Assembly (NCBI RefSeq): GCF_004217095.1
Contig: NZ_SHKO01000002.1
Location: 992,001 to 1,056,000, forward strand
Origin: Advenella incenata
GTDB lineage: Bacteria; Pseudomonadota; Gammaproteobacteria; Burkholderiales; Burkholderiaceae_B
Reading direction: 5' to 3'
DNA length: 64,000 nucleotides
Both the position numbers and the translations under genes were made by a program. Every line of letters starts with the position of its first letter. Position 1 is the first letter of the stretch. Positions 20,659 to 30,875 of the stretch are shown here, piece after piece. The notes beneath the pieces are model-generated. The model had not been told where the DNA came from and searched no databases. It worked only from the letters and a program-made list of their open reading frames with translations.

Positions 20659-22054
20659 GTCGAAGTTTTCTTAGAATCAGATTTTGGTAACTTTAAAATC
20701 AGAGCGATTATTATTCGAATTTTTTCTTTCTTATTTAAATCAATAGATTACGTGAAAATGGCTAAATCCTACTAAAAAGTCGATTTTTTCTTCTCTCGCC
20801 TCGAAAGTAAAACTTAAGTTGTAACTGGCTTCTTTCTGAAAAATCTCTAGCTATGAAAGTAGTAATTCGAAAAATATCAAGATAAGAGGGATATTATCGT
20901 TAGAATGCCGATAAATCTGAATTTAGAAGAACCAGATTTGCAAACTATTGTCAATTGTCATTCAGTTTTGAATTTTCGTCACTCAGTTTTGAATCGCCAG
21001 ATTCGTACTAAATTCTAGAGTGTTTTCAAACTGACGAATGTGCTCATTCCGTTACGGACTACTGTTTTTCATGCGCAGCGCGTTTAGATACATGTGCATG
21101 AATTCTGCAGGCGCCTCGATCCGTTGCTTCAGTCGCAGATCGATCATGGTCAAATACTCATTGCAGCGACACAAAGCATGCGTGAGAGACAATATTATTT
21201 GATATATAACTTCGCGTTTGCATCGGCTCACGCATAGAGCAATTATCGTGGATAACTGCTCCGGAGCGGATAGCAATATAGGGAACTGTTTGTCTCGCTG
21301 CACATGCAAATTCAGATGGTTATATGCTTCTATTTACACCGGTAATATTCGTAATTGTCGAAGTTTTCTTAGAATCAGATTTTGGTAACTTTAAAATCAG
21401 AGCGATTATTATTCGAATTTTTTCTTTCTTATTTAAATCAATAGATTACGTGAAAATGGCTAAATCCTACTAAAAAGTCGATTTTTTCTTCTCTCGCCTC
21501 GAAAGTAAAACTTAAGTTGTAACTGGCTTCTTTCTGAAAAATCTCTAGCTATGAAAGTAGTAATTCGAAAAATATCAAGATAAGAGGGATATTATCGTTA
21601 GAATGCCGATAAATCTGAATTTAGAAGAACCAGATTTGCAAACTATTGTCAATTGTCATTCAGTTTTGAATTTTCGTCACTCAGTTTTGAATCGCCAGAT
21701 TCGTACTAAATTCTAGAGTGTTTTCAAACTGACGAATGTGCTCATTCCGTTACGGACTACTGTTTTTCATGCGCAGCGCGTTTAGATACATGTGCATGAA
21801 TTCTGCAGGCGCCTCGATCCGTTGCTTCAGTCGCAGATCGATCATGGTCAAATACTCATTGCAGCGACACAAAGCATGCGTGAGAGACAATATTATTTGA
21901 TATATAACTTCGCGTTTGCATCGGCTCACGCATAGAGCAATTATCGTGGATAACTGCTCCGGAGCGGATAGCAATATAGGGAACTGTTTGTCTCGCTGCA
22001 CATGCAAATTCAGATGGTTATATGCTTCTATTTACACCGGTAATATTCGTAATT
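20659..22054. repeat. 698-bp perfect tandem duplication
   Basis: Copy 1 is 20659-21356 and copy 2 is 21357-22054. Comparing the two copies base by base I found no difference. Both start tgtcgaagttttc and end taatattcgtaatt. Each copy holds an 85-codon minus-strand frame (21052-21309 and 21750-22007), but there is no ribosome-binding site and no family match, so it may not be a gene. Both copies contain the spaced motif tcagttttgaat twice. The sequence is AT-rich relative to groESL. Either a very recent duplication or an assembly artefact. Confidence 0.93.
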
Positions 22055-22224
22055 AAAAGAGCAATAGCTACTCCTAGACGGCGAGAGCGCCCCAATCGTT
22101 AGCTGATCATATAGCCCCAAGGTGAACTCAATAAACATACAATAGCCCATGTCAGGGGGGCGTTGGCATTGCCCCAACGTTCTCCAAATGTACAGGCTAG
22201 AATACTGAATGGCCAAGGCGCAAC

Positions 22225-23310
22225 GCCGGAAGCCCCTGTCAGAAACGAATGAGTCATTCCAGTTCCTAGTAAAGTTGACTTCAGCTTAATGTTTTCTGTC
22301 TTGTCAAAATTTAATTTTCCTGATCCATACAAGACTACAGCACAGAAATTTGTACGTTTAGATAAGTTATGTACATAACACAGGCTGAAAGTGCTCAATT
22401 TTCCTTTCACGCCGTTAAAAGCGTCTTCTTTGTTTTTGGTAGCGCTGCCCTGATATGAGAAAAGCACCTTCCCCTGTTCGCCAATACGGGCGGACAGGCC
22501 AGCCATTCAGGATTGCTGACGATACCCATTGGTTTCTGCATAATTCAAACCATCGGGTTGGTCGTTGTCGTGAAATCATTAAGTGTGCCATTCAGCACGG
22601 TACTCCCAGCACTGTTATTCGACAATAAACGAATTAGATATGGAGCCATGAACTTGACCGTACCCGATGTAAATTTTAACTACGTTAAAATCTTAAGCTC
22701 CAAATAAATTCTACATATGTGTTGTGGTTTTGATTTCACTGTCTGAGTCACGGAAGTTAGTACGAAAGTGGTCATAAGATGCTGATACAATGGCAGGGTC
22801 ATTGTCGTAGGTGGCTTCGGCGGTTATCCAATTAGAAGTGTTACTAGTTTCGAAATTATCCAGTCCGTTACTACCTGTCGTTTTAGAGTTTTTTTCCAGC
22901 GTATCCGACACCAAATTTAAAGCCGGTTAAATTAGGTGTTACATATTTCATTGCATTATCCGTACGTGCATAGACGGAACTACCGAGCGCACCGTGAGAA
23001 CTCCTGCTTGCTGATATGTCACACTGAATGGATATGATGGGACCAACCATATCTGCAGCTCGATTTGTTAGACGGCCCAAGGTTAGCGTACCTCAGTTGG
23101 CGCCAGTCAAACCGGTATGCTTGGAGACCAAACAAGCGGCTGCTCAATGTGGATCTGCCGTTGCCCAAATCAAAGCCACTTTCCAATTGGAATATTGTGC
23201 TTGTACCATTGCCTAGATCTTCCGTGCCTCTTAATCCCCCGCGGTTACCACTTCTAACACCATTGATTAGACCGATTTCTCGTGATCTACCTTCGCTGCT
23301 GTACGCATTC
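22225..23310 (-). pseudogene. Gram-negative porin, decayed
   Basis: Pieces of a Bordetella-type trimeric porin can be read in successive minus-strand frames. The N-terminal part is NGVRSGNRGGLRGTEDLGNG followed by FQLESGFDLGNGRSTLSSRLFG (about 23150-23290). The middle is TPNLTGFKFGVGYAG and AEATYDNDPAIVSASYDHF. The C-terminal strand GTGMTHSF (near 22250) no longer ends in the usual Phe-stop. At least three frame changes are needed. At its 5' side it is joined in frame to a Bug receptor fragment. Confidence 0.85.
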
Positions 23311-23660
23311 TTCCAGAGAAGCAGTCCCATTTTTTGTACTGCAAGTAGCACGGGAAGGCGTGCAATCAAGGAAATAGGAACCAGATTTTTGAAGTGATCA
23401 ACGGTAAGAGTATGGGCCAAAAGAGGCTGTAGTACCAGTCCGGAAACATGTGCAAGAGTTTATAGCCATGTACCGGTGCGTGCGGTAGCACTTGCTCCGA
23501 CCATGCCGCCAGCACCAGTCCCGTTCTCCGCAACTACTGCTTGGTGCCATGAGTTTTGATGCCTCTTTCCTATGAGTCGAGCGGTTGGATCAGCAAGGCC
23601 TCCGGCGGGGTAGGGAACGATCAGCGTAATCGGCTTGTTCGAAAAACTACAATGATGATG
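23290..23660 (-). pseudogene. Bug-type tricarboxylate receptor, 5' fragment
   Basis: The minus strand reads FPNKPITLIVPYPAGGLADP, then VVAENGTGAGGMVGASATAR, an in-frame stop, then LLAHTLTVDHFKNLVPISLI. These are N-terminal landmarks of Bug (TctC) periplasmic binding proteins. The frame then runs straight into porin sequence, so a deletion fused two unrelated genes. The signal-peptide region upstream (to about 23790) is unreadable. Confidence 0.8.
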
Positions 23661-24025
23661 TCGCAGCCCTGCGTCAGGGCGCCGGCGATGAGCCTTATCC
23701 GTACCCTGGTGCGTAGGAGCATATACGTATCCTTGCAGGTGGCTCTAGTGCTGCTTTTATCAACAGTAAATCTACAAGAGTAATTCCTTCGAGTATTTCT
23801 CGCTGGCAGTACACTGCTTATTGTTCAAATCAATTATCCTACCACTGTGTTTTTTAGCTACATTGCTGTGTGCAACATGGACATGTGGGCTTGCATGCCC
23901 TTCGATAGTAGTGAAGGGCGCTAAGATGAGTGCGAATGCAGAGCTCAATATGAGTAGGTGTTGTGGTGCATATGTTTTTGTGCTTCAGTATTGTGCGATA
24001 AATAAGCAACAGACATGGCACGAAA

Positions 24026-24660
24026 TTGATCGCTCCATTTGATCTCCACTGGAACCGTCGGCTGGTAGAGTGGACTGAGCGCCACCGTATCGTTTCTTCT
24101 GTTCAGCCGCAGAGGATCGGTAGGGCAGTCTGCAAAGCTCTTGTGGAATCCGGGGCGACGGTGATTGCCGCTACATCGGCATCTCCTCTGACCAACCAGC
24201 TGGGAGAGCGCATTGGTGCAGTCTCGACGTGACGAGTGAATCGAATTGGGAAAAGTTCGTAGGCGAGGTGAGGCGACAGTACGGCCGTTTAGAAGTCTTC
24301 GTGAACAACGCAGGTATCGAGATAATCGGAAGCTTGAGGAGCCGAGCCTGCAGAGCTGGCACAAAACACAGGCCGTGAGGGTCGATGGAGTTTTCCTCGG
24401 AATGTCAAAGATGGTTCCGTTGCTCCGCTCTGCTGTAGATCGCCGCGTCTGCTGAGCATCGATCATAAACTTTTCGTCGATCATGGGGATGGTAGATGCC
24501 CCGTTCAGTGCTGCTTGCTGCTTATCGCGCAAGCAAAGACGTGGTCAGGCTGCTCACAAAGGCCGCAGCATTGGAATTCAACGACCTCGGACAAAAAATC
24601 CACGTTAACAGTATACCTCGAAGCTCTGTTCAGATCGAAATGGTGAGGCAGATTTTTCGC
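24026..24660 (+). pseudogene. short-chain dehydrogenase, decayed
   Basis: SDR blocks occur in order across shifting frames: RIGRAVCKALVESGATVIAA, then GRLEVFVNNAGIEIIGSL, QAVRVDGVFLGMSKMVPLL, ASIINFSSIMGMVDAPFSAA, and TKAAALEFNDLGQKIHVNSI. Several frameshifts and a broken cofactor motif make it non-functional. Confidence 0.85.
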
Positions 24661-25097
24661 CGATAGGTTGAGCCATGGCGTCATGGGAGCGAGAGAGAAA
24701 TGCTCAAAAAATTGGAGAGAAGCACACCCACCTATGGCCCGCAGATCGTCGTAATCCGATACTCACTTCAGTAGCATGTTTGCATTCAGGTAATAATTTC
24801 AAACTTGCTACTTACGCGGCTGGTTGCTCATCGGTGGCGACCATATCAGAGCTGACGGTTACAAGCGATCTGAGCAACGGTTTGACTATTATTGATAGAT
24901 TTTACAATTTAATCTGTCGCTATAGTCCCAAAATCGCCCTTTCCCGGTCAACTAAAAACAGCAATATTTTTCTGATACTGCTCACTTTTTTTGATAATGT
25001 GGTTGATTCGATTTATATGTCCTTATACAAAACATAATGGACGTCTTTTGAACACTTTAATACCTTCACTCCACGTGGCATTAAGGGGTACATGCTG
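24661..25097. other. AT-rich upstream region of the CoA-transferase operon
   Basis: 437 bp between the SDR remnant and a sigma-54 promoter. No recognisable gene. If a sigma-54 activator controls the operon, its upstream binding sites should lie here, about 80-200 bases before 25098; no inverted repeat stood out clearly. Confidence 0.4.
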
Positions 25098-25114
25098 TTG
25101 GCACGATATTTGCT
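25098..25114 (+). promoter_or_regulatory. sigma-54 (-24/-12) promoter, CoA-transferase operon
   Basis: TTGGCACG-atat-TTGCT, an essentially perfect match to the RpoN consensus with GG and GC ten bases apart. It lies 38 bases before the first ATG of the operon. Confidence 0.85.
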
Positions 25115-25151
25115 TCTGTTGTTATAAAAACTACGAAGGTTCTTCATAGAC

Positions 25152-26402
25152 ATGCATAAAAATCGCACGGACATGCCGTATGCCGTTCTCCCCAAACTTG
25201 AAGGGACGAATGGTCAGACTTTACTCAACGGTGTGAGAATAGTAGATCTTACAACTTCGATTGCTGGCCCTTATGCGACGCAATTGCTTGCAGACCTTGG
25301 AGCCACTGTTTATAAAATTGAGAAGCATATTGTGGGTGATGACGCCCGTCACTGGGGGCCTCCTTTTATTCATGGGGAGTCGCCCTGGTTCTTAAGTGTC
25401 AATCGAAATAAACATAGTGTGGCGCTGAATCTGGGTTGCCCAGAAGGTCTGGACGTGTTGTATAAATTGATCGAGCAGTGTGATGTTCTTGTTGTGAACT
25501 TGGTCGAATCAGCCCAAAGAAGACTTGGCGTCGATTATGCTTGTTTGAGTTCCAAATTTCCGAAATTGATACACGCTTCTCTGACGGGGTTCGGGCTCAA
25601 AGGTGCGCGCAGCCATCTGCCAAGTTATGACTTGATCGCAGAGGGTTATTCAGGCGTGATGGATTTGACCGGTGAGGCAGAAAATGCTCCTCAGAAGGTG
25701 GGAACCCCTGCGGCGGATTTACTGGCAGGGCAGGATGTAGCTTTGGCAGTGTTGGCTGCCTACATCGACCGTGAACGAACGGGAAAAGGTTCCCAACTGG
25801 ATGTATCGATGCAGACAAGTATGACACGATTCATGGCCCCCCGACTGGCATCGTATCTGAGCTCCAATGAATTGCCACATCGATCTGGAGGGAAAGATTC
25901 TGTGATCGCTATTTATCAGGTATTTGACACTGCCGATAAGCAAATTTCGCTCGGGTTGGGGAATGACAACATTTGGCGGCGATTTTGGGTCGCCCTTGGG
26001 CAACCAGCCATGGGCAAAAATTTACGTTATGCTTCTAATGCAGAGCGTCGAAAGCACAGGGATGAGATTGTTGCAAAGATAGCTCAGGTGCTGCGTACAA
26101 GACTGCAGCGGGAATGGCTCGAGACGTTCGAGCAACACCGAGTTCCCGCCGGTCCGATCAATACGCTTCAGGAAGTGGCTAGAGACGAAGAACTTTTAAA
26201 GCTTCATTTTCTCTATCAGGTAGACACCTGCGTAGGTACTGTACCGCAGGTTGGTTTAGGTATTACCATTAACGGTAACGCGTCCGTTCATCGAAAAGCA
26301 CCACCCACACTGGGGGAGGATACGGAAGTGATTCTTAATAAACTATTAAATCTATCGCAGGAAGACATCATAAAATTGAGACAATCAGGCGCAATTGGAT
26401 GA
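25152..26402 (+). CDS. CaiB/BaiF (family III) CoA-transferase
   Basis: 416 residues. N-terminal LLNGVRIVDLTTSIAGPYATQLLADLGA and the catalytic-Asp region SYDLIAEGYSGVMDLTG are typical; the nucleophile equivalent is D160. These enzymes move CoA between carboxylic acids through an enzyme-aspartyl-CoA intermediate. It is the first gene of an operon with a CoA ligase and beta-oxidation-type enzymes, so it probably activates a pathway acid or recycles CoA from a product. ATG 25152 was chosen because of the promoter; a second Met follows seven codons later. Substrate unknown. Confidence 0.9.
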   Translation: MHKNRTDMPYAVLPKLEGTNGQTLLNGVRIVDLTTSIAGPYATQLLADLGATVYKIEKHIVGDDARHWGPPFIHGESPWFLSVNRNKHSVALNLGCPEGLDVLYKLIEQCDVLVVNLVESAQRRLGVDYACLSSKFPKLIHASLTGFGLKGARSHLPSYDLIAEGYSGVMDLTGEAENAPQKVGTPAADLLAGQDVALAVLAAYIDRERTGKGSQLDVSMQTSMTRFMAPRLASYLSSNELPHRSGGKDSVIAIYQVFDTADKQISLGLGNDNIWRRFWVALGQPAMGKNLRYASNAERRKHRDEIVAKIAQVLRTRLQREWLETFEQHRVPAGPINTLQEVARDEELLKLHFLYQVDTCVGTVPQVGLGITINGNASVHRKAPPTLGEDTEVILNKLLNLSQEDIIKLRQSGAIG

Positions 26403-26438
26403 ATACGAATACCCGTTGATTTGTATAAGGGAAGCTTA

Positions 26439-28145
26439 ATGAATAAAATTTTGACTTTGCACGAGCCTCAAGCCGTGCAAAAAAATTATCTTAATGGTGC
26501 GTGGCGCACTGAAACGCTATATTCTCTGCTAAGTGGACATGCGCATACTCGCCCCAACGAGTACGCCTTACGCGATCCATATTGCCGGCTCACTTGGCGC
26601 GAGGTTCTCGCCAATGCAGATAGTATTGCCGCAATTCTTTATCAACGTGGTCTGCGGCAGGGTGACCGGGTAGCCATATGGTTACCTAACCGGATTGAAA
26701 GCATCTTGATATTTTTGGCCTGTTCGCGCAACGGATATATATGTTGTCCTTCACTGCATCAGAATTATACGATCGCCGAAGTGACCAAATTACTTTCCCG
26801 AATCCGGTGCAAAGCCTTGTTTTGTCAGCCGGGCTACGGGGCAGACTCTGACCGTCTTTCAATTTTTGAACAGGCAGCAGCCATCCCGACGCTCAAGCAG
26901 CTTTATGCATTAATGCCTCAAGACGGGGATAAAGAACGCCCATCATTGCCCGATGGGGTGCTACCGTTCCCGGACTATAAACAGAGAGTCGGAATCACAA
27001 GTGATCCCGTGCTTGATCCAGACAAAGTAGTCTATCTGGCTTTTACATCGGGTACAACAGGCGAACCAAAAGGGGTCATGCATAGCGATAATACACTGCT
27101 GGCCAATGGCAGAACACTGGTCAGCGACTGGAAACATGACTCAAAGACCATACTACTGTCCTTAAGTCCAATAAGCCATCACATCGCCACGGTTGCCATG
27201 GAGCAATCTCTAATCGCTGGTATGGAGCTTGTGATACACAATCCTCTCGTCTATTCGTCCTCGCTGGACTGGATTCTCGAGGCCGGCGCCACATATGTGA
27301 TGGGTGTTCCCACCCATGCGATGGATATTCTGAGCATGTTGCGCGAGCGTGGCCTGGATCGGTTGGGTAACGTGAATGTCTTTTATATGGCAGGCTCCCA
27401 GATACCTACTGAAGTTGCGCAGAAATTTTTGAATTTGGGCATCAAGCCACAAAACGTATATGGCATGACTGAAAACGGATCACATCAATATACGCTGCCG
27501 ACTGACGATAGTCATACGATTGTAACCACATGTGGTCGAACATGCAAAGGCTATGATATCCGCATATTCCAGCAGGAGAACCCGGACGAGGAAGTAGCCC
27601 CGGGCGAGATTGGAGAGATCGGTGGAAAGGGCGCGGTATTGACACTTGGCTACTACGACAATCAGGATGCAACTGAACATTCCTTCAATTCAAACGGCTG
27701 GTTTTTGAGCGGTGATCTGGGCAGACTTGACGAACAGGGGTGCCTGCATGTCGTGGGTCGCAAAAAGGACTTGATCATTCGCGGTGGCCACAATATTTAC
27801 CCGTCGCAAATTGAAGAGTTGGCTCATAAGCATCCGTCTGTTTTGAAATCGGCGGCGTTTCCAATTCCAGATGCCCGACTGGGAGAAAAGGTCTGTCTTG
27901 CGATCATTGCTGAAACCGGCACGGTGCTGGAGGCGAACGAGGTGCTGCAGCACCTATGCAATGCAGGGCTTTCCAAGTACGACATGCCTGAATATTACCT
28001 GCAGATGGATGCCTTTCCACTGACTTCCAGCGGAAAAATACTGAAACGCGAACTGGTTCAATGGCACCGGGAAGGGCGTATCAAGGTGCACCCAGTTCGC
28101 TGGAAAGCCAGTTCGGCAGCGAAAAACGAAGGAGTATCCGCATGA
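26439..28145 (+). CDS. acyl-CoA synthetase (AMP-forming)
   Basis: 568 residues from ATG 26439, eight bases after AAGGGA; an upstream TTG (26421) is unlikely. Adenylate-forming motifs: FTSGTTGEPKG at 202-212, YGMTENGSHQ, SGDLGRLDEQG, KDLIIRGGHNIYP and the C-terminal TSSGKILKR with the catalytic Lys. It resembles ligases for cyclohexanecarboxylate or medium-chain acids more than benzoate ligases. It would convert the acid made by the island's oxygenases and dehydrogenases to a CoA ester. Its stop overlaps the next ATG (ATGA). Confidence 0.9.
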   Translation: MNKILTLHEPQAVQKNYLNGAWRTETLYSLLSGHAHTRPNEYALRDPYCRLTWREVLANADSIAAILYQRGLRQGDRVAIWLPNRIESILIFLACSRNGYICCPSLHQNYTIAEVTKLLSRIRCKALFCQPGYGADSDRLSIFEQAAAIPTLKQLYALMPQDGDKERPSLPDGVLPFPDYKQRVGITSDPVLDPDKVVYLAFTSGTTGEPKGVMHSDNTLLANGRTLVSDWKHDSKTILLSLSPISHHIATVAMEQSLIAGMELVIHNPLVYSSSLDWILEAGATYVMGVPTHAMDILSMLRERGLDRLGNVNVFYMAGSQIPTEVAQKFLNLGIKPQNVYGMTENGSHQYTLPTDDSHTIVTTCGRTCKGYDIRIFQQENPDEEVAPGEIGEIGGKGAVLTLGYYDNQDATEHSFNSNGWFLSGDLGRLDEQGCLHVVGRKKDLIIRGGHNIYPSQIEELAHKHPSVLKSAAFPIPDARLGEKVCLAIIAETGTVLEANEVLQHLCNAGLSKYDMPEYYLQMDAFPLTSSGKILKRELVQWHREGRIKVHPVRWKASSAAKNEGVSA

Positions 28146-28912
28146 CCGTACTGCTTGAGTTTGTTGACCAATTCGCGCACATCAGTTTGTCGCGGCCCAA
28201 CGCCTTGAATGCACTGAGTTTTCAGATACTAGGGGAGCTGAAGGACGCCGTTGTCCAAGTGAGAGCGTCAAATGCGCGCGCCCTTATCATTACCGGCAAT
28301 GGCGACAAGGCGTTTTGTGCTGGTGCGGATATCCCGGAACTGATTGACCGAGCGCTGATGTACGAACTGGAAGGCGTTGAACTTGGACAGAGCGTGTTCG
28401 ATAGTCTTGCCCATTTGAAAATTCCTTCTGTTGCCGTCATTCAGGGATATGCGTTCGGCGGTGGCCTGGAGCTGGCACTTGCCTGCAATTTTCGTGTCGC
28501 CACGGAAAAGGCACGGATGGGATTGCCTGAGGTGAAACTGGGACTGATACCCGGCTATGGGGGTACGCAACGCCTGCCGCGATTGATAGGAGAAGGGCGC
28601 GCGCTGGAGCTCATCATGTCGGGAAGAACGGTTTATGCCGAAGAGGGAGAGCGTATTGGGCTTGTGAACCGGATAGACAACGACGGTACGCCACTGGAGA
28701 TAGGTCAGCGGTTTTTGGAACCTATGCTCAAGCATGGCCTTTGCGCCCTGTACTTTGCGCGTGAAGCCGTTCAGCGTGGTATGCAGGCCGATTTAACAGA
28801 TGGTTTGAAGATAGAACGTGACTTGTCGACACTTGCCTATCGCAGCGATGATGCATCAGAAGGCCTGCGTGCCTTTATCGATAAACGAACCCCAGCTTTC
28901 AAGGATTGTTGA
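28142..28912 (+). CDS. enoyl-CoA hydratase
   Basis: 256 residues, starting within the ligase stop (ATGA overlap). Full crotonase signature with both catalytic glutamates in place: GGGLELALACNFRVA and GLPEVKLGLIPGYGGTQRLP, plus CAGADIPEL for the oxyanion hole. It therefore should be a true hydratase adding water to a 2-enoyl-CoA. It sits between the CoA ligase and an SDR in the beta-oxidation-like operon. Confidence 0.92.
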   Translation: MTVLLEFVDQFAHISLSRPNALNALSFQILGELKDAVVQVRASNARALIITGNGDKAFCAGADIPELIDRALMYELEGVELGQSVFDSLAHLKIPSVAVIQGYAFGGGLELALACNFRVATEKARMGLPEVKLGLIPGYGGTQRLPRLIGEGRALELIMSGRTVYAEEGERIGLVNRIDNDGTPLEIGQRFLEPMLKHGLCALYFAREAVQRGMQADLTDGLKIERDLSTLAYRSDDASEGLRAFIDKRTPAFKDC

Positions 28913-28915
28913 AAT

Positions 28916-29662
28916 ATGGAAAACAAGTTGATTTTTGTCACAGGCGCCAGCCGCGGTATTGGCGCTATGATTGCTTTGGTATTGGCCGAACGAGGATTTG
29001 AGGTGGGTTGCCTTTCCCGGTCGGGCGATCTACCCCAGGTAGGTGACGTATCCGATGCCATCTCTGCCCGCTGGCATCCCGTTGCTTGTGACGTCATGGA
29101 TGAAACGGCATTGGCCGCTGCCATGACCTGGTTGCGCGAAAATTTGCAGATGTCGATCAGGGGCCTGGTCAATAATGCCGGATTGCATACCGAGGAGCCC
29201 ACCATTGATTTACCTATGGATGAATTTCGACGGTTAATGGATATCAACGCTGTCGCTGTCCTGCGCGCCAGTCAACTCGTGTACCCGCTGCTCAAAGAAA
29301 ATGGTGGTGGTCTGATCGTGAATATTGGTTCGTTTTATGACAAGCTGGGCGTTAAACGCAATGTTTCCTATTGTGCGTCCAAGGCTGCGGTCGGCGCTAT
29401 CACGCGCTGTCTGGCGGTTGAGTGGGCCAGGGACGGAATTCAGGTGATTAATGTTGCGCCTGGCTATATTGCAACGGACCTAAACCGCGAGGCGATGGAA
29501 AGTGGACCTCTGCGTGCGTATCTGGAAAAGCGTATTCCTCGCAAAAGTCCCGGAGATGCTAGAGATGTGGCCGTGCTTGTGTCATCATTATTTCACGACG
29601 GATTGCAGTTCTTGAGCGGAGAAACCATCTATCTCGACGGCGCCCAGAGTGTGTCGGTATGA
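28916..29662 (+). CDS. short-chain dehydrogenase/reductase (FabG-like)
   Basis: 248 residues. TGASRGIG at 9-16, NNAG, and catalytic Y152xxxK156 (YCASKAAVG), with the C-terminal GETIYLDGAQS usual in FabG-type SDRs. It starts three bases after the hydratase stop. It may oxidise a hydroxyl made by hydration, or reduce a ring ketone. Direction and substrate are not evident. Confidence 0.88.
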   Translation: MENKLIFVTGASRGIGAMIALVLAERGFEVGCLSRSGDLPQVGDVSDAISARWHPVACDVMDETALAAAMTWLRENLQMSIRGLVNNAGLHTEEPTIDLPMDEFRRLMDINAVAVLRASQLVYPLLKENGGGLIVNIGSFYDKLGVKRNVSYCASKAAVGAITRCLAVEWARDGIQVINVAPGYIATDLNREAMESGPLRAYLEKRIPRKSPGDARDVAVLVSSLFHDGLQFLSGETIYLDGAQSVSV

Positions 29663-29699
29663 GTAGCCGGCAAAAAACAGAAAAACACAAGGAGTGAAG

Positions 29700-30875
29700 G
29701 TGAATATTCTTGAACGTATTGACGCAGGGCTATCCTGGTCGAACGAAGAAAAAATGTTGTTGGATTCGGTGCAGTCACTGTGTGAAACCGCATTGAAGCC
29801 ACGCGCTGCAGCCTGTGACAAAAACAGCGAATTTCCGTGGGACAACATTCAGGATATTAATGAACTGGGGCTGAACGCCATGTTCATTCCCGAAGAATAT
29901 GATGGCATGCCGTTGTCTTATCGTTGCTACCTGGCGTGTGTCCGTGAAATTTCCAAGGCTTGTGCCTCAACTGGCATTATCTGGGCAACCAATTTTCACG
30001 CTATCAAACCCGTTATTCAGTTCGGGTCGGGTGAGCTCAAGTTCAAAGTGTTACCACGTATGGCCCGCGGCGCTCTGGCAGCGTTGGTTATTACCGAGCC
30101 GTCCGCAGGCTCAGACGCCACCGGGATGAAGACACAATTCAAAGAAGAGGGCGACCAGATCGTGGTCGACGGCCAGAAGATTTTTATCAGTAATGGTGAT
30201 ATCGCCGATTTCTACGTGGTGTTCGGCAAATGGGTCGGTGTTGACAGTGCCAGAGATGCGATCAGCGCCGTGGTGATCGAGAAGAGTACACCAGGGCTGA
30301 CCGTGACCGGCGTGGAACACAAAATGGGCACGCGGGGCTCCGGTACCGCGTCACTTTCATTTGAGGGCGTGCGGATACCCAAAGAGAATCTGCTAGCGCC
30401 GGCCGGCAAGGGCTTATCGGTGCTTCTGACCTCGCTGAATAAATCCCGTCCTAGCGTTGCTGCCCACGCGCTGGGTATCGCGCGCGCGGCATTCGAGGAT
30501 GCCGTTGCCTACATTAACGAGCGTCGCCAGTCCAATCGCCGTGTTCTTGAATTTCAGGGAGTACAGTTCATGGTAGCTGACTTGGCCGCAGAGCTGGCAG
30601 TCTGCGAACGCTGGCTCTGGCATGTCGGCGAACTTGTCGACGAGAATGTCAATGATATGGGAATCGAGGCATCGATACTCAAACTAAAGGCGACCGATCT
30701 GGCAATGCGAATGACAACGGATGCCGTACAGCTGCATGGGGGTTACGGCTATTGTCAGGATTTCCGTGTTGAAAGATTGATGCGGGATGCCAAGATCACC
30801 CAGATTTGGGAAGGAACAAACCAGATACATCGGCAATTGATTGGCCGCAGCTTTCTGAAAAAGGAAATGAAATGA
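29700..30875 (+). CDS. acyl-CoA dehydrogenase
   Basis: 391 residues. GTG 29700 is preferred: AAGGAG (29689-29694) is five bases upstream and overlaps the alternative GTG at 29694. FAD-dependent fold with ALVITEPSAGSDATGM, FISNGDIADFYVV, QLHGGYGYCQDFRVERLMRD and WEGTNQIHRQ, which holds the catalytic Glu in this family. It makes an alpha,beta double bond in the CoA-activated acid and passes electrons to ETF. Its stop overlaps the next start (ATGA). Confidence 0.92.
   Translation: MNILERIDAGLSWSNEEKMLLDSVQSLCETALKPRAAACDKNSEFPWDNIQDINELGLNAMFIPEEYDGMPLSYRCYLACVREISKACASTGIIWATNFHAIKPVIQFGSGELKFKVLPRMARGALAALVITEPSAGSDATGMKTQFKEEGDQIVVDGQKIFISNGDIADFYVVFGKWVGVDSARDAISAVVIEKSTPGLTVTGVEHKMGTRGSGTASLSFEGVRIPKENLLAPAGKGLSVLLTSLNKSRPSVAAHALGIARAAFEDAVAYINERRQSNRRVLEFQGVQFMVADLAAELAVCERWLWHVGELVDENVNDMGIEASILKLKATDLAMRMTTDAVQLHGGYGYCQDFRVERLMRDAKITQIWEGTNQIHRQLIGRSFLKKEMK

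Noticed and set aside
20935-21050. Repeated tcagttttgaat motifs as IS21-type element ends
   Set aside because: Multiple short end repeats resemble that family, but no istA/istB gene or matching opposite end exists in the window.
21052-22007. The two identical 85-codon minus-strand frames as real genes
   Set aside because: No ribosome-binding site before the ATG, no family match, and they sit in AT-rich duplicated DNA; mentioned only within the repeat entry.
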